Source: Peribacillus sp. Bi96
Lineage (GTDB): Bacteria > Bacillota > Bacilli > Bacillales > DSM-1321
Direction of reading: 5' to 3'
Assembly: GCF_918698115.1 (NCBI RefSeq)
Contig: NZ_CAKKLV010000019.1
Coordinates: forward strand, 47,162 to 111,161
DNA length: 64,000 nucleotides
Shown piece by piece: positions 7,743 to 15,596 of the stretch. Under the pieces are notes generated by a model. The model saw only the letters and a program-made list of their open reading frames with translations. It made no database searches and was not told the DNA's origin. The translations under genes and the position numbers were made by a program. Each line of letters starts with the position of its first letter. The stretch's first letter is position 1.

Positions 7743-9647
7743 CTATTCTCTGAGCTTTTTCCGTATATCCGCCGCAACATTCTTTAACGCCTTTTTTGAT
7801 CCCCGCTCTAAGTCCCGGTCCAATTTCCTTTCTTTATAACTGACAAATAAGGTATTCAGATCATAGCCTTCCGGATATAAGTCGACGGCTTTTATTTCTA
7901 GCTCCAGCCTATTGGCATGAACCTCCTTGAAAGTATCTTCAAAAAGCACGACGACATTATTGAACGAATCCTTCTTCTTATAAACGATCGCATATCCATC
8001 AAGTTCGCTTACCTTTACCTTGTCACCTACTTCAAATTCATACAAAGCTGTTTTTGAAACGGCTGCCGCTTTCACTTTTTTGATTTTACCTTCCTGAACG
8101 AGACCCAAGTCATAGTCTTTATTATCGATATAGAGCTTTGCCTTTTGCAAAACCTTTTCACGAACATTCATCTTTTTCGCGATCCACAGGGCATTGCTTT
8201 CCCCGGATTGCCCGATCAACAGCTTATACTTTGGCTCAAGTGTTTCACTATTGAACTGCATAGCCGCATTCATGAAATCACTGTGTATTTCCGAATAACG
8301 CTTGATTTCACCATAATGGGTCGTCGCAACGGTTATGCAGCCCCTCTGATAAAATTCCTCAAGGATGGCAATCGCTAAAGCAGCACCTTCATTCGGTTCC
8401 GTTCCGCTCCCGATTTCATCGAACAGCAGCAATGAGTTATTGGTTATTGCCCCCATGATTTCCGATATGTTTTTCATATGCGATGAAAACGTGCTCAGCG
8501 CATTTTCAATACTTTGATTGTCACCGATATCGACGAATACCTGATCGAAGACGGCAAGCTCAGTCCCCTCTTTTCCGGCAACATGAAGCCCTGACATGAC
8601 GGCCAACGTAAGGATGCCGATCGTTTTCAGGACGACTGTTTTACCTCCGGCATTTGGACCAGTAATGATCAAGCTACGATAATCCTTACCGATCTCAAAA
8701 TCCAAAGGTACACTGTCTTGTGGCAAAAGAGGATGTTTACAGCCTTTTAACTGAATATAACCATGATCATTGATTTTCGGTTCGATGGCATCCATGCTTT
8801 TACTGAACTTGGCTTTTGCGAAGATCATGTCATATTGACTGATTAGCTCGATATTGATCTTGATCGGTTTCAGCTGCTCGAAAACCGTGCCAGATAATGT
8901 GGCTAAAAGTTGATACTCTTCCATCGATTCTTCCGCTTTTAAACTAGCCAATTCTACATTCAACTTTGTCACCGTGGCAGGTTCCATGAACACGGTAGCC
9001 CCTTTTGCCGAAACTTCCACGATCGTTCCGGCCACCTGATTTTTATAAGAGGCTTTGATCGGGATTGTATAGCGATCATCTTTTTTACTGATGAAAAACT
9101 CCTGAATGAACTCTTTATTGGCCCCGCTCTTCAAGAACTTATTTAGCCGTTCCTCTATTTTACTTTCCGTCTTGATGATTTGGTTCCGAATCCGTTTCAG
9201 ATCCTTGCTGGCTTCGGAAACGACGATATTTCCCTTTATGGTAAATTGGATCTCTTCCTCGATGCTCCTGAATTCTGTCATGGAGCGGGCGTAGGAATGC
9301 AGGGTAGGAGCAAAGAACTCTTTATCGGTCATGAATTTCTTGATATTCCTGCAGCCTCTTAAGAAGTCTGCTATCGCCACCAACTCAGCGGGCTCCAAAA
9401 TCATTCCCTTTTCCAGTTTGTCGATATGGTAGCCCACATGGGAAATGCCCTTTAAGGGAATATGGCTTTCCGCATTCAGCAAATTCCTTGCCTCTGTCGT
9501 CTCGTTTAACCGATTTTTAACAACGTTCAAAATGCTGCTTGGCTTTAACTGATCCAATAATGCTTTTCCTAAACCACTTACACAATGGTTTTTCACCATT
9601 TCTTTCAGTTGTATATATTGTAGTTTTTCATATGTCATCAAATTCAT
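7743..9647 (-). CDS. MutS2-family ATPase lacking the Smr nuclease domain
   Basis: 634 residues. N-terminal MutS2-type core and lever/clamp region, then the MutS ATPase: Walker A GPNAGGKT (about 336-343), the serine loop and D-loop region STFSSHMKNI, Walker B LLLFDEIGSGTEPNEGAAL and the ATTHYGEIK switch. A coiled region and a KOW/SH3-like stretch (FEVGDKVKV...GYAIVYKKKD) follow. The protein then ends at DIRKKLRE, where canonical MutS2 (about 785 residues) would have the C-terminal Smr domain. I placed the start at 9647 because AAGGAGG lies 8 nt upstream. MutS2 is known as an anti-recombination and ribosome-collision factor; an Smr-less paralogue behind an attenuator-like leader fits a ribosome role, which is inference. 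Confidence 0.9.
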   Translation of the reverse strand: MNLMTYEKLQYIQLKEMVKNHCVSGLGKALLDQLKPSSILNVVKNRLNETTEARNLLNAESHIPLKGISHVGYHIDKLEKGMILEPAELVAIADFLRGCRNIKKFMTDKEFFAPTLHSYARSMTEFRSIEEEIQFTIKGNIVVSEASKDLKRIRNQIIKTESKIEERLNKFLKSGANKEFIQEFFISKKDDRYTIPIKASYKNQVAGTIVEVSAKGATVFMEPATVTKLNVELASLKAEESMEEYQLLATLSGTVFEQLKPIKINIELISQYDMIFAKAKFSKSMDAIEPKINDHGYIQLKGCKHPLLPQDSVPLDFEIGKDYRSLIITGPNAGGKTVVLKTIGILTLAVMSGLHVAGKEGTELAVFDQVFVDIGDNQSIENALSTFSSHMKNISEIMGAITNNSLLLFDEIGSGTEPNEGAALAIAILEEFYQRGCITVATTHYGEIKRYSEIHSDFMNAAMQFNSETLEPKYKLLIGQSGESNALWIAKKMNVREKVLQKAKLYIDNKDYDLGLVQEGKIKKVKAAAVSKTALYEFEVGDKVKVSELDGYAIVYKKKDSFNNVVVLFEDTFKEVHANRLELEIKAVDLYPEGYDLNTLFVSYKERKLDRDLERGSKKALKNVAADIRKKLRE

Positions 9648-9648
9648 A

Positions 9649-9738
9649 TCATGATCCTCCTTGAATGAGTGTGCGATTTGCCTTAAATCCAAAAAATGCC
9701 CGCAAAAGTCCCCCTACCTTTACAAATGAACAAGCCAT
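9649..9738 (-). CDS. 29-residue leader peptide (uORF2) overlapping the last attenuator
   Basis: ATG at 9738, stop TGA at 9651-9649. The peptide begins MACSFVKVGGLLRAFFGFK and ends QGGS. AGGAG at 9755-9751 lies 12 nt upstream. Its start and early codons lie in the loop and 3' arm of the terminator hairpin at 9691-9762, so a ribosome translating it would melt the terminator. The stop is one base from the main ATG, so coupling is also possible. It is too short for coding statistics; the case rests on position. Confidence 0.5.
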   Translation of the reverse strand: MACSFVKVGGLLRAFFGFKANRTLIQGGS

Positions 9739-9762
9739 TTGAGTAGAAAGCTCCTGCGGGCA
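9691..9762 (-). terminator. leader terminator C (conditional)
   Basis: Arms TGCCCGC (9762-9756) and GCGGGCA (9703-9697) with further pairing inside, followed by TTTTTT. It lies only 44 nt before the main start codon, inside the same transcript, as expected for an attenuator and not for the end of an upstream gene. Confidence 0.75.
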
Positions 9763-9825
9763 CGGCCTTATAAGGACCTAAAATCGATAACAAATTCGGC
9801 AGATCTAAATAGACCTGCTTTCAAC

Positions 9826-9861
9826 AAAAAAGCATGGTAGGACAAATCCCACCATGCTTTT
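9826..9861 (-). terminator. leader terminator B (conditional)
   Basis: A strong stem, AAAAGCATGGT/ACCATGCTTTT (minus-strand view), with a 12-nt loop and an uninterrupted U tract. A further hairpin (GCAGGTCT/AGATCTGC, 9818-9801) follows directly. There is no gene between the promoter and this terminator apart from uORF1. Confidence 0.75.
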
Positions 9862-9944
9862 CGTCGTAACACCTACATGTTACACGATTTATGGAAAAGG
9901 AAGCAGTCTTAAGGTAGGTATTCACAATGCAGAATTGCACTGTG

Positions 9945-9989
9945 AAAAAAGGCATACTTAATGCACTGACCAAACAGTGATTAAATACC
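9945..9989 (-). terminator. leader terminator A (conditional)
   Basis: GGTATTTAAT and ATTAAGTATGCC pair around an inner CACTG/CAGTG hairpin, followed by TTTTTT. The 5' arm (AGGTATT, 9990-9984) can instead pair with AATACCT (9922-9916), giving a possible antiterminator. Confidence 0.65.
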
Positions 9990-10002
9990 TTATTCAACTA
10001 AA

Positions 10003-10026
10003 TTAGTTGATACCTACTCCCGACAT
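10003..10026 (-). CDS. 7-residue leader peptide (uORF1)
   Basis: ATG TCG GGA GTA GGT ATC AAC TAA, preceded by AAAGGTGTGG about 8 nt upstream and about 25 nt from the predicted transcription start. Its codons overlap the first GTAGGTAT arm, so a stalled ribosome here would free the complementary ATACCTAC downstream. Such short peptides at the 5' end of leaders are typical of antibiotic-inducible erm and ARE-ABCF genes. Inference from position. Confidence 0.45.
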   Translation of the reverse strand: MSGVGIN

Positions 10027-10057
10027 AAAACACCACACCTTTTCTTAGATTGGAATT

Positions 10058-10086
10058 AACATACCATATAAGTAATAAACAGTCAA
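10058..10086 (-). promoter_or_regulatory. sigma-A-type promoter of the MutS2-like leader
   Basis: TTGACT (10086-10081) and TATGTT (10063-10058) separated by exactly 17 bp on the minus strand. Transcription would begin near 10050. Confidence 0.7.
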
Positions 10087-10306
10087 TGTTTTTTCATCTT
10101 TTATAAAAGCATGTAAATCGGATATCATTTATTAAGAATTTAAAAAAGAGGAGATGCAATGGATATTTTCCAAGAACAAATACCGCCACGGAGCATTTCC
10201 AGAGCTAACTAAACGTTATTGCAATAATGCTTCAGTCACACCCCTTTTCAGTGTCTGAATATTTACTTTAAAATTGGGGTATGTTATCCTTATATTAACA
10301 TAAACT

Positions 10307-10337
10307 GAAAACAGCCCCATGCGCTAACATGAGGCTG
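10307..10337 (-). terminator. terminator after the 50-residue peptide gene
   Basis: Stem CAGCC(T/C)CATG...CATG(G/A)GGCTG followed by TTTT on the minus strand, 37 bp after the stop codon. Confidence 0.6.
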
Positions 10338-10373
10338 ACAACTAGCAAGAGTGGTTGGTCACAACTAACTTAA

Positions 10374-10526
10374 TTAATCGTCAGAAGAAGAACCATTGCC
10401 ATCTTGGGAGGATGAGTGGTTCTTTTTCCGTTTCTTGGCGAACACAGACAGGATAAGACTGGTTGCTACAGCAACAAATATCTCTTTCCCCATATCTGTA
10501 ATTAAGTTCAATAAGAAATGAATCAT
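10374..10526 (-). CDS. 50-residue single-helix membrane peptide, possible type I toxin
   Basis: ATG at 10526 follows a perfect AAGGAGGTGA box. The peptide has an amphipathic N-terminus (MIHFLLNLITDMGKE), one hydrophobic helix (IFVAVATSLILSVF), a basic KKRKK cluster and a Ser/Asp-rich tail ending SSSDD. Length, single helix, basic stop-transfer and very strong ribosome-binding site resemble Fst/TxpA-like type I toxins or small phage membrane peptides, but I see no identical known sequence. Its own terminator follows. No antisense promoter is convincing. Confidence 0.6.
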   Translation of the reverse strand: MIHFLLNLITDMGKEIFVAVATSLILSVFAKKRKKNHSSSQDGNGSSSDD

Positions 10527-10692
10527 GCGGTCACCTCCTTCCCCATCTATAATTAGATGGAAAAGCAAAACTGTGACCACCACTCTATCCTCAGTTGTCC
10601 CTCTATTTTATCATATCTTTCCCTTAATGGTAATTTTATGAAAAAAATACTGATAAAAAACGTGTATTCTTCCCCTTCTACTCTGGTGTAGA

Positions 10693-10845
10693 TTAATTCC
10701 CTTTGTTTACAAGTGCCGCTAACAGCTGAACAACATCACCAAAGTAGGAAACCCTTTGATAAGCAATGACGAAAAGGCTTGCTGCAATAACGACTAATGA
10801 GACCGTTTTAATTAGCTCAAATTTCTATTGATTTTGTTCAGTCAT
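10693..10845 (-). pseudogene. small membrane protein gene with an early stop
   Basis: ATG at 10845 opens MTEQNQ, then a TAG, and the same frame continues KFELIKTVSLVVIAASLFVI and on to LVNKGN, ending at 10693. Without the TAG it would be a 50-residue protein with one membrane helix, similar in size to its neighbour at 10374-10526. The frame is otherwise intact, so the nonsense change looks recent; suppression or sequencing error is possible. Confidence 0.55.
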
Positions 10846-11102
10846 AAGGAACATCTTGTGGTTATCCACTGGTCAATGTATAGACGTTTTAAAAGTACCT
10901 ACATATCACTCTACTTTTTTCAATATCAAAGGTCGGGAAACTTATTCAAAAGTGGATTTATCGATTCCAATCATCTTTTTCCTGGTGATAGACATTGTAT
11001 GGGGATTAGGACGAGAAGGGGCAGTATAATCTTATTCAGCGTTATTTCAAACGGCATATATTTTTCATCCTGCTATCATTTTTCATTTTTTTATTAGCAT
11101 TG
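10846..11102. other. intergenic remnant region
   Basis: The plus strand shows broken hydrophobic frames (for example VDLSIPIIFFLVIDIVWG near 10955-11010) without a start or ribosome-binding site. This may be the rest of a lost membrane protein. No intact gene is seen. Confidence 0.35.
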
Positions 11103-11137
11103 GCAAAGGGGATTATCCATTGGATAATCCCCTTTGC
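11103..11137. terminator. symmetrical terminator after the adenine deaminase gene
   Basis: A 16-bp perfect stem (GCAAAGGGGATTATCC and its complement) with a 3-nt loop, 4 bp after the deaminase stop. The U tract is short on both strands. Confidence 0.65.
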
Positions 11138-11140
11138 GGT

Positions 11141-12859
11141 TTAAGCTTCATCATTCATTATGAGAGGGACTATTTTCCCTTCATTCACGTTGATCAATCC
11201 ATGGTCGGTTATTTTCAGAGCCGGGCTGACAGGAAGCGATAAGGTGCTTAATGACATGATGACATTATAATGTTCGTAGCCTAACGATTTAAGTGCTTCT
11301 GTCAGATGCTGAACCTGTTCCGAAACGATGTCCATCGGCTCTTCGGAAAGAATGCCTCCAACAGGAAGTGGAATCATGGATAGGACCTCGCCATCTTCAA
11401 CGCAACAGACTCCGCCTTGTTTCCTTATTACTTCGTTAGCGGCGATCAGCATATCCTGCTTATTATGGCCGATCACCAAAAGATTATGGTTATCATGCGA
11501 ATACGTGGTGGCGACCGCTCCCCGCTTCAAAACATCCCCGGCGATCAACCCGTGCGCCCTGTTACCGTTTTTCCCGTACCGTTCGAATGTGGCGATTAAA
11601 CCGTATGGGGTTTCCTCCCAGCATAATTCACCATTCTTCCCATTTAAGCTATCATGGGTTTCAGTCGTGAAAGTGGAACCATTCTGCACGTTGATGATTC
11701 GGCACTTGATGTGTTCATGATTATTTGAGATTGGGATGTTAAAATCGTTTTCAGTAAGTTCCGCAAGCTTCACACTTTGATAGAAATGCTCAGGAAATTG
11801 TCTTTCCTTCACTTCTTGCACATATGGACGTGAAGATTCATAAACGAGCTCACCTTTTTTGTATACTTGTTCAATATCAAATGTTTCCAAGTTGGATACA
11901 AGCAGGAAATCTGCTGCTTTTCCAGGTGCAATGGCGCCACGGTCATACATCCTCATCCGCTGTGCAGGTGTATAGGTGCATGCATAAATGGCTTTTTCCG
12001 GGGACATGCCCATTAGAATCGCTTTCTTCAAAAGGACATTCAGATGTCCTCTTGTTTGGAAAGAGTCGGTCATGACGTCATCGGTGACAAAGCAGAAATG
12101 CTCATCCACCTGCTTTTCCTTCAAGTAATTCATCACTTCTTCAGTCATTGATTTTTCTTGAATCTCAATGAACATTCCGGCAGCGATCCTCGCGTCCATC
12201 CCTTCCACGGTCTGGTGTGTATGATCTGAATTCACTCCGGCATAAACAATCTTCTGCAAGTCCAAGTCGAGCAGCTTTGGAACGTGCCCCTCTATGATCA
12301 GATCTGGATAACGGGAACGGATATGTGACAAGATCTTATTCGTTTTACAATCAGGGTCGGTTATGACCTCATAGTAATTCATGATCTCGCCGAGACATTT
12401 AATGTCCTCCGTTTGCATCAATTCATCTATATCATCTATTTCTATAGCACCGCCTGTTGTTTCCATCGATGTCGCAGGAACGGAACTCGGGATGGCATAA
12501 AACATATCCGCTACGCAATCTTTACTCGCTTTGATCATTTCCTTCACACCAGAAATCCCGAAAACATTGGCCATTTCATGCGGTTCCGGCACGATTGTGG
12601 TCACGCCATTCTTGATTAACCCGTAGGAAAACGTCGCAGGCGTCACCATCGTACTTTCAATGTGCAGATGGATATCGATCAGACCCGGGACCATATACTT
12701 ACCTTGTCCATCGATGATTCTATCCGGCTCGAAGGCATCTAATTCCCGTTCTCCAATATAATAGAACTTTCCATCCTTGATGGCTGCATTTCCTTTAATA
12801 AATCTTTTAAAATAGCTGTTAAAAACATTGATATCTCTTACTAGCATATCCATTCGCAT
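11141..12859 (-). CDS. adenine deaminase family amidohydrolase (Ade/YerA-like)
   Basis: 572 residues, the usual length of adenine deaminase. The metal motif GLIDIHLHIEST (about 57-68), the family-specific EPHEMANVFG, the HTHQTVEGMD motif (about 214-223), FVTDDVMTD and PVGGILSEEP in the C-terminal half are all characteristic. The enzyme converts adenine to hypoxanthine and ammonia in the cytosol. It is the last gene of a six-gene operon that also has a nucleoside hydrolase, so it would handle adenine released from imported adenosine. The start at 12859 follows TAGGAGGG; an in-frame ATG two codons in is possible. Confidence 0.88.
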   Translation of the reverse strand: MRMDMLVRDINVFNSYFKRFIKGNAAIKDGKFYYIGERELDAFEPDRIIDGQGKYMVPGLIDIHLHIESTMVTPATFSYGLIKNGVTTIVPEPHEMANVFGISGVKEMIKASKDCVADMFYAIPSSVPATSMETTGGAIEIDDIDELMQTEDIKCLGEIMNYYEVITDPDCKTNKILSHIRSRYPDLIIEGHVPKLLDLDLQKIVYAGVNSDHTHQTVEGMDARIAAGMFIEIQEKSMTEEVMNYLKEKQVDEHFCFVTDDVMTDSFQTRGHLNVLLKKAILMGMSPEKAIYACTYTPAQRMRMYDRGAIAPGKAADFLLVSNLETFDIEQVYKKGELVYESSRPYVQEVKERQFPEHFYQSVKLAELTENDFNIPISNNHEHIKCRIINVQNGSTFTTETHDSLNGKNGELCWEETPYGLIATFERYGKNGNRAHGLIAGDVLKRGAVATTYSHDNHNLLVIGHNKQDMLIAANEVIRKQGGVCCVEDGEVLSMIPLPVGGILSEEPMDIVSEQVQHLTEALKSLGYEHYNVIMSLSTLSLPVSPALKITDHGLINVNEGKIVPLIMNDEA

Positions 12860-12875
12860 AACTTACCCTCCTAAG

Positions 12876-13940
12876 CTAGTCAACAAGCACCATCTGATTT
12901 CTCGGAATTTCAAGGATGATTTCCTGACCCGTCCGATAAGATTCCGTCATTTCCTTGTTCACAGTGAAATCACCTATTGGGGTTTCAACGACATATTGAT
13001 AGCTTCTACCAAGGTACGTACTTACCTTAACCCTGCCAGATAAACTATTTTCCAGGACCGCTCCCATGTCCTCTTTTTCCCTGATTAGCAGATCGTCCGG
13101 CCTGATAGCACCTATTTTTCCACTCGCATTGGTCATCTGTGCATCCTTGTGCAGCACAAAAGAGTATCCTGATTTGTTCAGTTCAATTTTGTCTTCATGA
13201 TCCGTCCGCTTATCAAATTCAATGAAGTTCTTAAAACCGATGAAGTCTGCGACAAATTTGGTTTGAGGATACTTGTAAATGGTGGCAGGATCACTAAGCT
13301 GCTCGATGATGCCTTTATTCATGATCGCTACCTGGTCTGATATGGAAAAACACTCTTCCTGATCATGGGAAACATATACCGTTGTAATCCCCAGTTCTTG
13401 TTGGATACGGCGAATTTCGACTCTCATATTCACTCTTAAATTCGCATCTAGATTACTCAAAGGCTCGTCAAATAATAAGATATCGGGTTCAATCACCAGC
13501 GCCCTGGCAATCGCAACCCGCTGCTTTTGCCCTCCGGAAAGCTCTTGGGGATATCTCTTTTCAAATCCTTTTAAATTAACGATTTCAAGTACATTCATTA
13601 CCTTTTTTTCAATTTCACTTTTAGAATTCTTTCTAAGACGAAGACCGAATGCAATATTATCGAATATCGACAAATGCGGGAATAATGCATAGTTTTGGAA
13701 CACAAAGCCAAAATTCCGCTTGTTAACGGGCACTTTCGTATAGTCCTTTTCCTTGAATAGAAACTTCCCTTCGTTCGCCTGTAAAAATCCGGCTATTAAA
13801 CGCAGGGTCGTTGTTTTCCCACAGCCGCTGGGGCCAAGAAGGGATACCAGTTTCCCTTTTTCAATCTCAAGATTGAAATCTTTTAATATATTCTGTTTGT
13901 TATATGCTACAGAGATATCTTGTAAAGTGAATAAAGCCAT
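12876..13940 (-). CDS. ABC transporter ATP-binding protein (PotA/FbpC class)
   Basis: 354 residues. Walker A GPSGCGKT (about 36-43), Q-loop FQNYALFP, signature LSGGQKQRVAIARAL, Walker B ILLFDEPLSNLD, switch His in VSHDQEE, and a C-terminal TOBE-like regulatory domain (IGAIRPDDLLI...). This is the CUT1/POPT type, which serves polyamines, Fe(III) or thiamine in known cases. Here it sits between the permease genes and adenine deaminase, so a purine nucleoside or a related compound is the likely cargo. Confidence 0.92.
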   Translation of the reverse strand: MALFTLQDISVAYNKQNILKDFNLEIEKGKLVSLLGPSGCGKTTTLRLIAGFLQANEGKFLFKEKDYTKVPVNKRNFGFVFQNYALFPHLSIFDNIAFGLRLRKNSKSEIEKKVMNVLEIVNLKGFEKRYPQELSGGQKQRVAIARALVIEPDILLFDEPLSNLDANLRVNMRVEIRRIQQELGITTVYVSHDQEECFSISDQVAIMNKGIIEQLSDPATIYKYPQTKFVADFIGFKNFIEFDKRTDHEDKIELNKSGYSFVLHKDAQMTNASGKIGAIRPDDLLIREKEDMGAVLENSLSGRVKVSTYLGRSYQYVVETPIGDFTVNKEMTESYRTGQEIILEIPRNQMVLVD

Positions 13941-13955
13941 CCATCATTACCTCCT

Positions 13956-14744
13956 TTATCGTTTTGTGAAATAAGTCAATCCCATGAGCCGTTCGACTAT
14001 AAACATGAAGAATGCCGTTATGAACATGAGTAATACGGAAATGGCTGAAATCGTAGGATCGAAGTAGTTCTCTACATACGTCAGCATCTGTATCGGAAAC
14101 GTACTCACCCCAGGACCTGTCATATAAACGGAAATGTCTACATTATTGAAGGATTCCAAAAAGGCGATCATGACTGCCGCTAGAATTCCTGATTTTATAT
14201 TCGGGAGGACGACTGTAAAGAATGTGCCCAATTTACTTGCTCCAAGACTCTCCGCCGCCTCTTCAATGGAAAAGTCGAAGTTTGTTAAGCTTGAAGAAAT
14301 CACACGGATGATGAACGGAAGCATGATAACAGTATGTCCCACAAACAGAGCCGCATAAATCGGAAGCTGGTAAGTCCCCACAATATAACGTAAAAACGCA
14401 AAACCTAGTACGATACCCGGAATTAATATTGGAGAAACGAAAAATGCATTAATCACACTTTTCCCTTTGAAATCAAATCGGCTTAATGCATAGGCAGCCG
14501 GCACTCCCAGTAACAGTGCCAAAAGGTTGCCTCCCAATGAAACAAGGATGGACGTTTTAAAAGCGACCAAAAACATTTCCACATTAAAAATATTCTCGTA
14601 CCATCTTAAAGAAAGCTCTTCTGGCGGGAACTTCAAAATATTTCCGCCTTCAAATGACGTAACGGATATGATAAGCAAAGGCCCTAGTAAAAAGAGAAAC
14701 ACCAGGAGAGTAAACAGGGCCAATCCTCGATTTTTTTCCTGCAT
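13956..14744 (-). CDS. ABC transporter permease (PotC-like)
   Basis: 262 residues with six predicted membrane helices and the cytoplasmic EAA loop EEAAESLGASKLGTFFTVVLPNI (about 160-182). It starts 6 bp after the other permease gene and ends 15 bp before the ATPase gene. Forms the membrane pore with the 14751-15572 product. Confidence 0.9.
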   Translation of the reverse strand: MQEKNRGLALFTLLVFLFLLGPLLIISVTSFEGGNILKFPPEELSLRWYENIFNVEMFLVAFKTSILVSLGGNLLALLLGVPAAYALSRFDFKGKSVINAFFVSPILIPGIVLGFAFLRYIVGTYQLPIYAALFVGHTVIMLPFIIRVISSSLTNFDFSIEEAAESLGASKLGTFFTVVLPNIKSGILAAVMIAFLESFNNVDISVYMTGPGVSTFPIQMLTYVENYFDPTISAISVLLMFITAFFMFIVERLMGLTYFTKR

Positions 14745-14750
14745 ACACCT

Positions 14751-15572
14751 CTACCCCTTTGGATTTAATTTTTTTGCCAAACCATTCATGATCGATATGA
14801 TAAGAACTGTTACCGCAATCATGATGGTTGCGACAATCGATGCCACTTGCCATTCGTTCAATGTAATCGCATTTTGATATAGAAAGGTCGAAATGACCCG
14901 CTGTTTCCCACCTAGTAAAGCTGGCGTTGTATAAGCCGTGAAGCTCCCTACAAAAACAAGAATGCTGCCTATGACCAAACCTGGAACCGAAAGCGGAATG
15001 ATCACTTTTGAAAACACTGCCAATCTTGATGCTCCAAGGCTCTCCGCCGCTTTTAATAAATCGGTCTCGATGTTTTCCATTACTCCCACCAACGTCACAA
15101 TGATCAATGGCAAGAATAAATGGACCAATCCGATGATGATCGCAGTTGGCGTGTACAGAATATCAAGCGGTTGTTCAATAAGGCCCATGCCCATAAGCAT
15201 TTTATTCACCACACCGTTTTTACCGATAATGACCATCCAGCTGAATGAGCGAACCACAGGGCTTGTTAATAGCGGGAAGATCGTCAGCAAAAGCATGATG
15301 GCTTTTTTTCTTTGTTTCAGTTTCGAAATATAATAAGCTGCTGGAAATCCTAATAGAATACAAATGATTGTCGTGAACAGACTCACCCTAAGAGTCGTTA
15401 GCAGAATTTCAATAAAGTATCGATCCTTGAAAAAATCGAGATATCCTTGTATGGAAAATCCGTTTTCAGTAAAAAATGTTGTTCCGATCGTTAATAGGAT
15501 GGGAATGATCATGAAAATCGTCAAAAAAAGTAGCCCTGGCAACAGCAACAGGTAAAGATAGCGTTTTTTCAC
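14751..15572 (-). CDS. ABC transporter permease (PotB-like)
   Basis: 273 residues, six helices, EAA loop LLKAAESLGASRLAVFSKVIIPL. GTG at 15572 is preceded by GGGGGTTCCGAG. It follows the nucleoside hydrolase gene by 24 bp in the same operon. Confidence 0.9.
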   Translation of the reverse strand: MKKRYLYLLLLPGLLFLTIFMIIPILLTIGTTFFTENGFSIQGYLDFFKDRYFIEILLTTLRVSLFTTIICILLGFPAAYYISKLKQRKKAIMLLLTIFPLLTSPVVRSFSWMVIIGKNGVVNKMLMGMGLIEQPLDILYTPTAIIIGLVHLFLPLIIVTLVGVMENIETDLLKAAESLGASRLAVFSKVIIPLSVPGLVIGSILVFVGSFTAYTTPALLGGKQRVISTFLYQNAITLNEWQVASIVATIMIAVTVLIISIMNGLAKKLNPKG

Positions 15573-15596
15573 CTCGGAACCCCCTGTTCGTATTAT

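Larger units (their letters stand above)
9648..10055 (-). promoter_or_regulatory. long structured attenuator-like leader of the MutS2-like gene
   Basis: From the predicted transcription start (about 10050) to the ATG at 9647 there are about 400 nt. In order: a 7-codon ORF, a three-hairpin region closed by GTAGGTAT/ATACCTAC, three stem-loops each followed by six or more U residues, and a 29-codon ORF that ends one base before the main start. The GGTAT segment occurs twice (10014 and 9989) and both copies can pair with AATACC near 9920, so mutually exclusive folds are possible. No T-box, SAM, FMN, purine, lysine or glmS signature was recognised. Confidence 0.7.

Noticed and set aside
9691..9990. 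T-box riboswitch as explanation of the MutS2-like leader
   Set aside because: The conserved AGGGTGGNACCGCG sequence is missing and the gene is not an amino-acid gene.
10159..10212. 17-codon plus ORF (MDIFQEQIPPRSISRAN) with an AGAGGAG box
   Set aside because: Too short and isolated; no hydrophobic or leader-peptide features.
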